The position numbers were made by a program, and so were the translations under genes. A DNA stretch of 64,000 nucleotides from Kryptolebias marmoratus. Its lineage: Eukaryota > Chordata > Actinopteri > Cyprinodontiformes > Rivulidae. The notes under the pieces are model-generated. The model had not been told where the DNA came from, made no database searches, and was given only the letters and a program-made list of their open reading frames with translations. The DNA lies in the NCBI RefSeq assembly GCF_001649575.2, contig NC_051441.1, positions 11,796,134 to 11,860,133 on the forward strand, in the 5' to 3' direction. Below are positions 36,590-48,504 of this stretch, piece after piece (position 1 is the first letter of the stretch; every line of letters begins with the position of its first letter).

Positions 36590-37070
36590 AATGTTTATTG
36601 CCCATCGGCTTTAATGCCAGAGGTTTAAACTAAAACTTACAGACGTTTTGGTCAAGCCTTAAAGTAACGTTAAGCTCAATCTAAGACAATCTCAGCTTAA
36701 TATTGGTAAATCTGAGTATTGTATAGCAATGTTTCTGCTATCTTAGGCCTATTAGTTGTGGCAGCCATCTTGAATTGGTTTAACTCCAAAAGTTAATCAT
36801 TTGTAGATGTACATCCAATAATTACTTTCTGAGAATTTCATTGAAATTTGCCCAAGAGGTTTAAAAGATACTTTGCAAACAGAATCAACTCCAATAGTTA
36901 TCATCAAAGTTTTAAGCAAAGATTTTGTACAATGTGCAGCACTCAAACAATCCGCTGTGAATTACTTCCAGCTACAACCACACCGAATTTTAGTTCAACA
37001 TCTGTAAAGCTGATTGAGTTATAGTGATTTTTATGTTTGTGGTTCTGTTAAATATCATGAACCTTTGCAG
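36590..37070 (-). repeat. Family B, two units, reverse orientation
   Basis: GGCAGCCATCTTGAATTGGT at about 36760, then AGTTAATCATTTGTAGATGT and the CATTGAAATTTGCCCAAGAG block. A second unit has CAGCTACAACCACACCGAAT near 36970 followed by CATCTGTAAAGCTGATTGAG. The order fits two head-to-tail family B units. Confidence 0.75.
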
Positions 37071-37429
37071 TTGTTAATTCGTAATTGAAGACATTTGGGC
37101 TGAAAAGAGTTCATAAAATCAACTCAAACCGTCTTTATGTGCTGATAAGGACTTCTCGTTCTAATCCATTCCCAGCCTTCAGCCATCTCTTCAAAAAGGC
37201 AGCCCCCCAACAGCGAGCCTCTTCATCAGGTTGCAGCTTTACAGAGGAAAATATAAACACACCCTATACTAAAAACTGGAGCACCCTCGAGGGTGTATGT
37301 ATGTTTTTATTGCTTAATTAGAGAAGAGTGTAAAAAAGCAGTTTAAGATGTGGGCCAACACAACCAAAAGGGAGTAGTAACAGAAAATAAAAATTCACAT
37401 TTCTTAAAAGGATTCAATCTGATGATAGT
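37071..37429. other. Intergenic, no gene seen
   Basis: AT-rich with a short plus frame at 37085-37321 lacking any recognisable domain. Confidence 0.5.
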
Positions 37430-37500
37430 AAGTGGTGCTCTGTGGAAACGGTATGAGCAATAATATCTTACCTGTTGTAGACAGACAATTTGAAAAACCA
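37430..37500 (+). repeat. Family A left arm fragment
   Basis: GTGGTGCTCTGTGGAAACGG then AATATCTTACCTGTTGTAGA and CAGACAATTTG. Only the arm survives; it carries the reverse-strand donor motif TCTTACCTG at about 37465. Confidence 0.65.
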
Positions 37501-38074
37501 ACTTGAGACCCCAAACTTGATGTTTTGACATCCATGGTGGCGTCCCGACACCAACTTTGAGAACCACTGAACGACACAACAAATTCCTCAGTCACAGGTG
37601 ATCTCTGCTCCTAACTAGAAGCGAGCGCTCATTTTACTAAAACGCATTTTGTCAATTGGAAAAACAGAAAAAAAGCAGAGGAAAATACTATATAAAGCCT
37701 CTATACATCAAACAAAGCGATGTTGGTTAAAACTAACACAGAGAAGCGTAAAGACCTGCCTGTTTGGTTTAAAAAGCTTTGTGTTCCCGGTGATCACAGA
37801 CGGCTGCAGTGGAAAGAGACGAGGGTTGAAATACGGCAAACAGTTGTGTCAAATAATCAGCAGTTTGAAAACTACTGCATGCTTTGTTTTTTACAGATTC
37901 ATTACAGTTCAGACTGGATGAGGAAGACTTTAAAATATGACTTTTTTTTCAAATTGACACCACCGGTTTACAAATCTTACCTTGCTACACGTGACCTGTG
38001 CACAAACTAGGGTGGTTTGTTTTTCTGCTTCTGGGAGAGTTCGTGTTTGTTTAAAATTAAAGGCATTTGGCATT
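37501..38074. other. Intergenic, no gene seen
   Basis: Two overlapping plus frames at 37649-38010 show no recognisable domain and share sequence in different frames. Confidence 0.45.
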
Positions 38075-38157
38075 TCTTTCACCTTCCTGTTGCACTGAAC
38101 CTGTACCGAACCGTGACCCTCATATCAATGTACATGGTGCACCATTACACCCCCCAG
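38075..38157 (-). mobile_element. hAT-type element end
   Basis: CTGTACCGAACCGTGACCCT followed by GGTGCACCATTACACCCCCC. In reverse complement this reads GGGGGGTGTAATGGTGCACC, the start of a common fish hAT-type terminus with ACGGTTCGGTAC. Only one end is present. Confidence 0.5.
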
Positions 38158-39954
38158 TAATAAGTGTCGATAACTTTTCCACAGAAGTGGATATCCCTTA
38201 TGTGCTAAGGCATGAATGTTTTAATTTAAAACTGAATCAGGAAGGGTGTTTAATTTGGCAGGTGGTCAAAGACGGATTGATTTGGGCTCCGTTTGTGCAA
38301 TAATATGCAATGACACAAATGATAAACAGCCTCACCGTGCGCGCTCACACAGAAAAAGGAACAACAAAAAGAGACTCGCATTCAGAGGTTCAAACAGGTG
38401 AGGCAGACAAAGAGAAGCAGAACGGTGGTTTGTTGAGTGATGAACACTGTGGTGAGGAAAAAATCTCTAACAGGCAGAGTGTGAATGCTTTGAGCTGCTT
38501 CAGTGTGTGTGTGTGTGTGTGTGTGTATGTGTTTATGTGTAAAAACTGTGGGTAAAATTAGGAATTAGAGCAGGGTAGAGAGGAGAGCTTGTGTGCACTC
38601 AGTGTGGGTCAGCGCTCAGTGCGCAGCCTCCCTCCCTGTTTCCCTCTGAGATCTCTATAAAAGAATATCTGATGTTGATGCAGAGAAAAGTGAGGGAGAG
38701 GCTGAGAGGACAAAAAGAATGCTATATTACTGTGGCGTGCACAGCCAGTGGGTGTTATTTTATGCCAGCCATCTCTACAAACTCTATTAAAACATTTGGT
38801 TGCATGCAGCACGAAGGGAGGTTAAAGGAGCACAGACGGTAAGAAAGTTATTCCAACCAAGACAGAAAGTTGGTCATAATTTATGCAGAACCTGTTGCAG
38901 GGTTTGTGCCGACAGGAAGACTTTAAAATTCTGAATCATTGATATTTCTCTTAGGTTTTGATCAGTTTTGGCAACTGACATGGCCACAGGGAGGAGCTGC
39001 ATTTTCTATGTTTGTTTTGCTGCAAAAACGGTGTCCTGAGTGTTCAGAGGAAAATAATGTATTCACTGAAAACAATGAAACAGTATCAGTCAGAAGACAA
39101 GGAACTGTCTGAAGCACACGTGAAGTAATGTTGTTTCTTAATGATAGGAGTTTCTTTTTTTTAATTGACAGGTTGTTCCTCATCGTTATTCACCCCTAAA
39201 GTGTCTTCTGGTTCATGAGGGATTAAAATCCTATTAATGTCTGCAGGCAGAAATTCCAGCTGCGCTTAAAACTTCATCATTTGCATGCCAAAATCAATTT
39301 CTAAACGGACAGGTAACACGTGGAAGGGAACCGGAGTGAGTTAAAATTAAACCTATAATTACCCCCCTCAACATTTGGTGACAGTGTTTGTAAAAATCAC
39401 TGATGACAAGTGAAAACAGACCAGGCTTTAACTCGCTTAGATGAAATTCTGGATGCATTTGTCGAGTTTCTATTTTACGGTTTACTTTTCAAACTGGGAG
39501 TTGTGTTGAGGAGAAGGTTATAATTAAAATTCTAATCAACTATGACATTGGTGTTTAAAAGTGCCACTTCTAAATTTAAGCTTCTTTATAAAGTCTAAAT
39601 TAAAATGTGAGGATTGCAAAAAACAAAAAAGAAAGAAAACAAGAAAATGTGAAAACACTACAAGTACAGTCAGCCCAAGGCACCATGGCTGCCCAGTCTA
39701 TGTATCTGGTATTCTTGTGCTGTGTTTGAATAAGTTTAAATGGAGGAATATTTGGCCAATACAATGTTAAACTTTTCATTTCAGATATTGTAGTTATTCT
39801 GTTTTATGTGAAAGTTGTTGCAGCACCTGTATAACAGGAGAAAGTTATTTCTGCATCAGGATATGTGGGACCATTCTGTGCACCAAATAAAAAAAAAAGA
39901 CAAAATAATGATCATTTTCATCATATTGATGAAAAATGTTATAAACATTGTTTA
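38158..39954. other. Intergenic with (GT)n
   Basis: (GT)n of about twelve units at 38503-38526. Opposed frames at 38591-38842 have no known domain. No other feature recognised. Confidence 0.5.
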
Positions 39955-40215
39955 TGGTAGAGTTTGATTCTGACTGGAATGATGCATTTAAGACAAGTTC
40001 AAGACCAAAGTAGACTGCTGCCATCTTAAAATAACTCCAGTCCATTTATAGTTTGTGCCAACGCTATTTTATAAACTTTTACATTTAGGCCAATTTCATA
40101 TTTTCACACAGTTACAGCAGCAGCTGGCTGTAGCAGTTTTGGTGCAACTTGGGTCATTTTTTATTAGGAATTTGATCATATTTCTGTCTGAATAATGTAA
40201 TTTTTTATGTGAAAT
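39955..40215 (-). repeat. Family A fragment
   Basis: GAGTTTGATTCTGACTGGAA, then CTGCCATCTTAAAATAACTC and the reversed core ACAGCAGCAGCTGGCTGTAG. A right-arm fragment of the same family lies at 40785-40925, so the two may be one copy split by about 570 bp of other sequence. Confidence 0.6.
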
Positions 40216-40784
40216 GTATTGCAGTATAAAGATTTATAAAACAATGTTTGCATGAAATGCTTCAATTTTTTCAATTAGAGTATTTATATGACGCCAATGA
40301 TACACTTTGTTTTGTTTCTTGGTTTATTTATCAAGGACAGTGTATTTTAATGAAAATTACATAAATGGAAATGTAACCAAATTTAATTCAAAGGCTATTT
40401 TTTAATCTCTTCACAAGAGCGACAAGTCATCCTAAAAAAAAATATATTTATGACATCAAATAAAAATTAACAGAATTATTCAAATCCTAAAAGCATATAT
40501 ACATAAAAGACAATCGCCAATAAATTTCTAGAAGGCTCTTATATCTAAAACCACATGAAATACTACAGTTAGCACCTACTAAAAGAAGCTCATTTAGAAG
40601 AACCAAGTCAAGATCCCCAAATACTAAAACCCAGACGGTTGGTTATAGATGGCCTGAGTTCTGTGCAGACATTTCTTTACCTGTGATGTAAATAAAATGT
40701 AAGCGTCCAGGTGTCTTATAGTCACTGGGACACAGTTCCAGTCCTTGCAGACTGACCCTGAAGTTTTCCTGAATGGTCTTACCC
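40216..40784. other. Unassigned AT-rich segment between family A pieces
   Basis: Contains short AAATAAA-type runs and no coding frame. It could be an insertion into a single family A copy; no terminal repeats were made out. Confidence 0.35.
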
Positions 40785-40925
40785 TCTAACAGACTAGTCG
40801 TTCACTCATCAATCCAGTTAGAATTTTTTTTTTTCTCCTAACTGAGGTATTTCAAACAGCTGTCTACAGCAGGTTAAATATTAATTATTCACCTTTCCGC
40901 AGAAAGGTGGTGGGTTTTTAAGGAC
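40785..40925 (+). repeat. Family A right arm fragment
   Basis: AGACTAGTCGTTCACTCATC, CAATCCAGTTAGAATTTTTT and CAGCTGTCTACAGCAGGTTA, with ATTAATTATTCACCTTTCCG after. The donor-like motif is altered to CAGGTTAAA. Confidence 0.6.
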
Positions 40926-41231
40926 AATATATGCAGCGCATAACCAAACATACCACATGGAACTTCACTCTGCTTGCCAGGGCTGCAAGCTGTTGTGAAT
41001 TTTTAATCGTTTGGACCCTTTAATGGAGCGCTGCTAGCTTGAAGGACACATGTCAGAACTAATATTAGCGCATGGATCAACGCTGCAGACGTTTTTACAG
41101 ACATCCCAAAGTGCTGCCACATTGAATTGTGCAACCTACATGTGACATAGAGTTTTTCTCTTCGTGTGACTTGACACAAATCTCCACCTCTAGTTCTGGA
41201 AGATAAATATTAAACAGTGGTTCGTTACACC
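40926..41231. other. Intergenic, no gene seen
   Basis: No recognised element or gene. Confidence 0.5.
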
Positions 41232-41462
41232 TGTTGGAGCAGGTGGTTAGGACTGTTTCCTCACAGCAACAAAGCTGCAGGTTCAAATCTTGGCATGGCC
41301 CTTTCTGTGGGGAGTTTGCATGTTTTTCTCTGAACATGTGTGGGTTCTGTCCAGATAATTCCAGTGTTTTCCCCTCACAGCCCAAAAACATGCATGTAAG
41401 ATTAATTGGAGATTTGAAATTTTATTCAGAAATCAGCCCTGAACAGGACAAAGCAGGCACAG
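41232..41462 (+). repeat. Degenerate SINE-like repeat
   Basis: AGCAGGTGGTTAGGACTGTT, CTCACAGCAACAAAGCTGCA, then GGTTCAAATCT at 41280-41290, which resembles a tRNA-type B box, and GGGGAGTTTGCATGTTTTTC with CCCAAAAACATGCATGTAAG. This phrase order occurs in a very common fish interspersed repeat. Whether it is a true tRNA-derived SINE is uncertain. No tRNA fold is present. Confidence 0.55.
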
Positions 41463-42394
41463 AAAATTAGAAAAAGTAGTTTTAAAGATACTTAGAGAAT
41501 AATGGGTCTGAAAAAGCTTAAAATGGATGTTAATTTTTATTTTTCCTTTTGAAACTCTAATTTTCTTAGTGCAAGGACTTGTTCGATCGACTGTTACATT
41601 TTAAAAAGAAAAAATAAAGGTGCCCCTTTTTCACACAGAACAACGTCTTACTGGTGTCCTCCAGTAAAACGTGTCCCGATATCAGGCATTCTACACAGGA
41701 CCTCTGTCTGCACAGGTTGTAGCACGAGCACGTCCAGACAAATTAACAGGCGGAGGCACAAATGTGTCACAGAGTTATCGTATAAATTCTGGGATAAATT
41801 CCGCTCCATTTGTCTCACAGCTGTCTTAAATCCTGGATGGTGCCAAATCCTCTGCCCGCCAGCAAAAACCTGTGGCTACCGGATGATAAATAAAGAGGGG
41901 CCCGTGTGTGTGGGTGAAGGGATGGAGGGAGGGGGATGAGGGAGGGCCGGAAGGAAAGAGGATGAGTCAGTACGGAGGACACGGAGGCCTTCAGGGACGG
42001 AAGTGTCCCTGACAATTATCCGGAAAGCACCACACTAATGATGGCCACGTGGTGAGATGGGAAGGGGCGATGGGGGAAGAACAAAAGTGTGAAAGTTGTA
42101 CTCCGCTTGCCTTCTTTGCAACAAAAATCAATCACATTCACTGTAGTTCTTCAGTAATCAGATAGCTGCAATTTCTAACAGGCTGAAAGGCTTCTTTCAG
42201 TTTTCTGAACTAATAACAAGTTTTGCAGCTGACTTTGAAAGTATAAAATCTGAGCTTTTGCTCTCCCAGTGACATCTCTAAAAGCGGCAGTGACTCTACC
42301 GTGGCTTGGATAATTGGAGGGGAGGGTATTGATCAGCAAAACCCTCTGGACAGTTTTAAAGCAAACATTTTCTGTTGCGTTGGCACCTCTCGTC
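41463..42394. other. Intergenic with a G-quadruplex motif
   Basis: The plus strand has four G runs of at least three at 41927-41946 (GGGAGGGGGATGAGGGAGGG) inside a purine-rich patch 41910-41990. No gene or transposon end recognised. Confidence 0.5.
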
Positions 42395-42860
42395 CACATG
42401 CAAACAGCGCACTTCGTGAGAAAAAGTGAACTTTTAAAAAAGGCTGTCCAAAGTGGAGATTTTTATTTACTTCATTCTTAGTGTCTCTGTGTGGACTTGA
42501 GGTACGGCGCCTTTGAGAAACGATGACGTAGCAGCATATTTTACACAGGTGCAATATTACTTTGTGTCCTATAGAAACTTTTAAAAGGTTTTCACAGTTT
42601 TTGCTACACTTGTTTCACTTTATCCTGATCCTGTCGTAATTAAACTCTGATCTAAAATGGCTAATAACTGGGATAAAATTATAACCAGCATCATAGACAA
42701 AAAAGAAATGAGGTATAGTTGTTATTAAAGTCGCTTTAGCCAAGCTAAGAATGTTTTTTTTGTTGTTGCTGTTTTGATTTGCTGTCAATGTGGACATTTT
42801 CGCCACCTACTGGTGTGGCATGGGTACTTCGGCTGTTTTGTTTGTTGTTGCAAAAGTTTC
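42395..42860 (+). repeat. Family C (hAT-like) second copy
   Basis: Blocks in order: AAGTGGAGATTTTTATTTAC, GAGAAACGATGACGTAGCAG, ATTACTTTGTGTCC, then GTGGACATTTTCGCCACCTA and GGGTACTTCGGCTGTTTTGT. They parallel the copy at 34.5-35.2 kb in the same orientation. No coding frame. Confidence 0.5.
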
Positions 42861-44159
42861 TTAGGAATTTAACACGTTGCTGGTTTTCCAAATAATTTTG
42901 ATGAAGCAATTGGCAGAACCTAGCCATGTTGCGGTTCCATGCAGTCAAACTCAAACGAGGCTTTGTAGATTTTTCAAACACAGAACACTTTGTTTCATTA
43001 GCCTCACAAATAACGTATAAAACAAAAGGCAACACCTCTCCACATTACCCTTGAAACATAAACAAGTGTGAATAGCCATAATACGGCAAGTGATCAGCAT
43101 TACCATTTTTCATTTTCAGTACAGCGAGGGATCCTTTTGTACACATAATTACACATTAGTAAACACCATACACTCATCCAAGGAAACAGATGCCATCACC
43201 CAAAACACCCGCCACGGAGCTTTGCCAAGAACACAGAGGGCTGCCGGCCAACACGCAGTGAAGAACATCAATAATGTTCTTCAAGTTGTTTATCAGCAAA
43301 AATACTACTTTTTGCAAACCAGTGCATTAACATATAACTCTTTGTGAGTTTTACTAAAGAAAGTCTAAACCACATGCTACTTTTCCATCCAAACCCATCA
43401 GTCTGCCTGCTCTACTTGTACAGAATACAAATTGCAGACTTAAACCAAACATTGGATATCAAAGCCCTGATCATTACGGCAACCAAACTGGCTCCCTGGG
43501 GCTTTTAGAATGGAGTGTCTGGAAAAACAGAAGAGTAGAACAGAAATATAGTAGCTGTGGGCCAAATGCCACGGCTGACCCAATTAGTGCACGTTTTGTG
43601 ACTGAAATAGAACACAAAAGCAAAGATCGTGATGTTGTTGGATTTAAATTAGATGGCAGCGTTGCAGATCAGCACCTAGAGGAGGAAGTGCTGAGAGAAG
43701 CAACCCTCACCTGGCACTGCTGATATAACCGAGTCTCAGATGATAGATGCTGACAAAACCCAGCTAAACATGACAGAACAGCAGAAAAAAAATAAAAATA
43801 CACCCAGCCACAGAGCACGGCTCACTGGCATCTTGAGAGTGCACACTCTGCGTAATGTGTGGAAAAGTCAGCCGTATCAATGTCCAGGTTGTTGAGTTTG
43901 GAGCTGAGGCAGATGTTGCCACTATGATAGAAAACTGGAGCAGTAAGTGAAAGTGTACAGTCCCAAGTCATACCACTACTATCAGTTTATCAAACACAGT
44001 GAGGCAACAAACTGTTGAAATGTAACTTTACCAGGAATAGACTGGTGATTTTTTTATGTAATGTTAATTATGTAATGTTAATGTAATTACCTGTTATAGT
44101 TATACCAACCATACTATTAGCTAACTACTCATTACTCCGTTATAGTTATCTATATTTGA
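42861..44159. other. Intergenic, no gene seen
   Basis: Short frames without recognisable domains. A small direct duplication TATGTAATGTTAAT occurs at about 44055-44082. No other repeat assigned. Confidence 0.5.
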
Positions 44160-44369
44160 TTTTGATGTTTTTATCTCTGTATTTCAAATGCCTCCTCTTA
44201 AAGGAAAGTTTATTCACCAATCTTACTATTAGCTAAAATGTACCTGATTGATGTTTTTTTCTGTATTTCTGTATTTGATTCTGTTGTTGTTTCTGTGTTG
44301 TAAAGTACTTTGGATCGCCTTGCTGCTGAAAAGTGCTATGTAAATAAATTTCACTTCACTTCACTTTAT
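44160..44369 (+). repeat. L2-like LINE/SINE 3' end with pentamer tail
   Basis: TGTTGTAAAGTACTTTGGAT, then AAAAGTGCTATGTAAATAAA and a short TTCAC tandem tail ending at about 44369. This is the characteristic 3' end shared by L2-clade LINEs and their SINEs in fish. The upstream T-rich stretch is probably part of the same copy; no coding remains. Confidence 0.55.
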
Positions 44370-44376
44370 GAGTGAG

Positions 44377-44661
44377 GACATCAGTCACTGAGCACAAAGT
44401 ATAAAGAAAAGGGCAGAAGTCTTCCTCCAGGCTAGGCTAATTGCTAACCAAACCAGGGCTCCTATTATTGTTTATCAGGTTAGAAAATGGCTCTTTCTCA
44501 TGCAAAAGTGTTGAGGTTTATTCTTAGCTAATGTATTATGTTTATTTACATAATATTTTTGAGAAAGAGCTGTTTTATGAGCCTGAAAAAAAATATAAAA
44601 ATGGCCCTGGTTCAGGTTTTTAGACTTTTGCCCTTTTCTTCATACTTCTGCGACTGATGTC
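44377..44661. mobile_element. Foldback element, 285 bp imperfect palindrome
   Basis: Matched arms pair outside-in: GACATCAGTC 44377-44386 with GACTGATGTC 44652-44661; 44399-44422 with 44623-44646; ACCAGGGC 44452 with GCCCTGGT 44604; and 44475-44500 with 44560-44586. The loop of about 60 bp lies near 44501-44559. This is a MITE-like foldback. It starts directly after the L2-like tail, and its transposase family is unknown. Confidence 0.75.
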
Positions 44662-45194
44662 ACGGCTGATATGGTACTAACAACAGATAACTCTTTGACA
44701 AAAGTGCTTCAAAAATCCCCAAACTATCCCTTAAACTCAGCTTTACTGACTAGGATTGACGAAATCAAAAACAAGAAGGAGCGATCTAAAAACAAAACTC
44801 ACAGTTTTTTTTCCTAAAAATATGAAAAAAAGAACAGCTGCTGGTTTTGTTGTTCAAAACCTCTCCCCCCTCCAACACCCCCCAACGTAATGTTGCTAAA
44901 GACTCATGCAAGATCAAGTGAAAACTTTTGGGAAGTATAAAATAAATGTGTGGGTGCTGTAAACAGGATAAGACAACCAGGGTAGCAAACAGTGACAAAA
45001 AGGGATCTTTGCGTGATCTTAATGTCATTGTTTTCTTTTCTCACAGTGAGATCAAACATTTGGTGAAGAAAAAGAAAAAAACTGTCAAAACTGTCACACA
45101 GTGGGTAAATCTGAAGAGTGTGACTCACACATCCAACTGATATGTGATGTTTTCTTTGGTTCTAATGAACAGCTTTGGTTTAGTAAAATATTAC
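44662..45194. other. Intergenic, no gene seen
   Basis: Includes ACCCCAAACTATCCCTTAAA-like wording near 44716, a possible family A terminus remnant. Opposed frames at 44786-45140 show no known domain. Confidence 0.4.
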
Positions 45195-45535
45195 ACAGTT
45201 GTTCTGGCAGAAACATTATGATATCTCTACTAAAAGTGCCTCAGCTGCACAGGAACTGCTTCAGCTACCTGCTGCTGCCACTATTTGTGATAGGAAACAA
45301 CCACACAATCTTAAATAAATAGCTATATCATGCAAAACTGGCATAAATATTTAAGAAATTTTGAGATTGGAATTGTTTAAAAATGGACGTAGACCCACTT
45401 TGGTCTTCCTTGTCAATGAAATTCTATTTCTCCAAACTCAAGTCATTCAAAAGCTATCTATAACAGGTAAGCCATTAATTTATTTTAACGTTAATACCAG
45501 TATAACCCAACTTCAAATGATCTGAATTATCTTTA
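45195..45535 (+). repeat. Family A, 3' two-thirds
   Basis: AGTGCCTCAGCTGCACAGGA and CTTCAGCTACCTGCTGCTGC form the core. The right arm has TTCTATTTCTCCAAACTCAA and CTATCTATAACAGGTAAGCC, and the end region has CTTCAAATGATCTGAATTAT. CAGGTAAGC lies at 45464-45472. Confidence 0.7.
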
Positions 45536-47134
45536 CTTTTTTCCCTCTTTCTTACAAAGAAAAGAAATGCTGAACATATGAATTAAACACACCTGAACTG
45601 GTCCACATGCACCTTTGCTACCAGTTTTGAACTTTTTTAATCTGAAGTCACAATTCATGCAGTTTTGTTATTTTTACATATTGTTGGATATCTTGCTTCC
45701 AGCTTGTCGGCGTGTCATGTCAACATGGATTTACAGGTCACGTTTGCATTGTGCAGATGAGGATGTACGTCTCTTCGACTATAAATTTGTACTCTGAAAC
45801 TTTCCTGACATTAGCAGATGACGATATCCTTTGCTAAGATCTTGACCTTTTACTTGCAGTGTGAGAACTGTGATCTAAGATCACAGACTCGCATCCTGTT
45901 TGACATGACGTGGCACTTACAGCCTCCTGCGACTACAAAGCTGTGTGGCAAGAATTGCATAATCCCTCATCAGGCAAAGTTGAGGAGCCTGGAATAGTTG
46001 TCACAATAAAAAAAAATTCATTCCTCCCTCATGCTTTGCAGTTTCTGGGGTTAAGATTGGCAGCGTGAATCAGTTCAGTGCCCGACCAGTAACTAATTTC
46101 TGCAGTAAATCGACAAAGAATATTCAGAAAAATTATTCATGCTTTAGTAAACCCAAAACTCATAAACTCACCAGCTGCCCGTGAAACCCATTGGAAGCCT
46201 TGACAAAGAAACGTCTGCTGTCTTTCTCTTGGCTCATGCCTGCTGGGCCAGGCAGCTTTACAATTGGTCCAGACAACATCTGGTAGCCTTGCACATCCAG
46301 AAGGTCTCGTCTCAATCATGTGTGTCCCCGGGGTGTGGACGCTGCCAGGCCACCCTCTCTCCTGCACATCTCGAGCCCAGCCAGGACCTGCTGCAGCTGA
46401 ACCTCGGTGTGCTCCGTCCCCTGTGGACAGATTCTAATCAAAATCAGTCATGGTTGGCAGACAGCACCTCCAGTTATAATATTATGAGAACAGCAGCAGA
46501 CCTTTGATATCCCTTTAAATGTTATTTAGGCTGGGTCCCCAAACTTCACAGATAGTTTTACATATAAATGAGTACTTCCCAAGACTTCACAGCCATTGTT
46601 AGGTTCAATGTTATGGTTATCATCACCATATTACCTTATTCTCTCAATAGTTTATACTGATGTTTTCATCTATTCTTTATTTACATTATTCTGTAATGTA
46701 AAACATTAACAAACTTTTGACGCAAACTGTACAAGAAAATGTACAAAATGCTGATCTTAATCGTGTTTAGAGATGTATTTATGGTAAATAAAAGATTATT
46801 TGTGCGAGGTTTCGAATCAGAGATATGCTTCACATCAACACCAATCAACATTTTGTGATGCCTTTATTTGGGAAAGTTCATATTCTCGCTGGATGTGGTT
46901 CAATTGTTGATTTTGGAACAGCCAGAGGCAGCTTAAAGAGAGGGTCGTCTATACAACCATATCATGGTGAAAGAAACACTTGATTACTAGCTTCATTTTG
47001 GTCTGTGTGTTTTTTCACTTTTTTTTATTCTTGAGTTCATATTCTGTGTTCTGACAACCTCTATGTCCTGTTGTATTGTGTAGAGTTGTGTGTGTGTGTG
47101 TATGCATGTGCTTGTGTTAGTTTGTCTCTCATGT
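45536..47134. other. Intergenic; GC-richer open patch and (GT)n
   Basis: At 46137-46507 a GC-richer patch is open in one frame on each strand (76 and 108 codons). No domain is recognised, and dual-strand openness argues against coding; a decayed mobile element is possible. A (GT)n run lies at about 47085-47101. Confidence 0.4.
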
Positions 47135-47235
47135 GATTAAAATATCTTACGAGCCAGAGGGCAGATTTTAATGAAACTCTAAGAAAGCAATAATTGGATG
47201 TACGTGTACAGCTGAAGTATTTGGACTTCCAGTTG
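47135..47235 (+). repeat. Family B fragment
   Basis: TCTTACGAGCCAGAGGGCAG, ATTTTAATGAAACTCTAAGA and AATTGGATGTACGTGTACAG match the central part of family B. Confidence 0.55.
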
Positions 47236-48241
47236 TGACCCCAACCTGTCAGTTGTGTCCCCAAAGATCTGAATTAACGCAGGAACAAAATGGCACCAAT
47301 CATTATTATTAAATGGAAAAAGCAAGTTTGTCAAATTTTACCTGTCACTGGCTAAGTGAATGAGGTAGAAGCACCTCTGTGAGAGCAGATAACGATTAGA
47401 GATGGGAAGCCTTTGGTCAATCAGGTTTTAATAGATGTGCATTTAGATGACAGACAGTCTGAGTGGAAAACAAATGCCAGCCAAAGAAAATTTATCAAAC
47501 ACTATTTAAATTCAAATTATTGCCTTCTCTGATGATCAAAAACCTAACTGTTTGTGAAGACATCTACTGTATGTCAGGAAAACAGGAGCTGCTTTTCACC
47601 TAATTAACACCATCCAGACTGGGAAGCACGCCTCTGCCAGCATAACGCTACATATGAGTAATCAGTACATGTTAGGAGTGAGGAAAGGATGACTGCAGGC
47701 GAACACAGAGAAGTTCTAGAGGAAAATCAGCTCCAGTGTGCAGTGACCTGAGAGGGAGACGGCTGTGACAGTTCACCTTTCAGCGCAGCCCTGACAAGCT
47801 GAGACTTAAACCCCAGGGACCATCTGAGGAGACACCTGAAGATGACATTTCCCATTCAGTCTGACAGAACCTGAAAGGATGAGTGGGATAAACTGCTCAA
47901 ATGCATCAGTGCAGAGCAGAGCTTCTAACGTCTTATCTAAGAAAACCTGAAGCTGGGGCGGGAAAAAAAGGGCTGAAATAAGGGTCTAAATTTATTTTTT
48001 CTGATTTGTAACAGTTTTACTTTTGATTTTAATGTGACTCTGTCATTACATAACATCTAGAAATAATTTGTCCCCATCACTAGAAGCAAACAAAAGAAGA
48101 ACAAAAATTTAAAAAGTGGTGTGAACGACCATGTTTACATATTAACATGTAGAGAAAGATCATGCTTAGCTTGGCTAAAGATTCTCTCAAAACTTGTTTT
48201 TTTAGACCATTTACTCTTTTCTCAGTTAACAAATAGGGGAG
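47236..48241. other. Intergenic, no gene seen
   Basis: No recognised gene or repeat. Sequence at 47560-47900 is GC-richer and unique in the window. Confidence 0.45.
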
Positions 48242-48504
48242 AACCAAATATTTCAGCCGTCTGAAATAATCGGTTCCCCCTCTAAGACATGGGACAAAAA
48301 TAATTTACCAAAAATTCCTTAACTGTGTTTATTCCTCTCATCATGGACAACAAGTCCTGTGAATTNTGGAGACATTTGTTCTTTTTTTGCANAAGTTACA
48401 AGGGGGGAACCAAATATTTCAGCCGTCTGAAATAATCGGTTCCCCCTCTAAAACATGGGACAAAAATAATTTACCAACAACTCCTTACCTGTGTTTATTC
48501 CTCT
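48242..48504. repeat. Direct repeat of a palindromic module
   Basis: Two nearly identical 96-97 bp copies, 48242-48338 and 48409-48504, each opening with a perfect hairpin: ATTTCAG-CCGT-CTGAAAT within GGGGAACC...GGTTCCCC (second copy 48403-48446). The spacer contains the only two undetermined bases, at 48366 and 48392. It may be a subterminal repeat of the hAT-like element ending at 48815. Confidence 0.8.

Noticed and set aside
41280..41290. B-box-like GGTTCAAATC as a tRNA gene
   Set aside because: No acceptor stem, A box or cloverleaf can be built around it; it lies in a common repeat.
46137..46507. GC-richer region with open frames on both strands
   Set aside because: No recognised domain; dual-strand openness in a GC-richer patch is weak evidence for coding.
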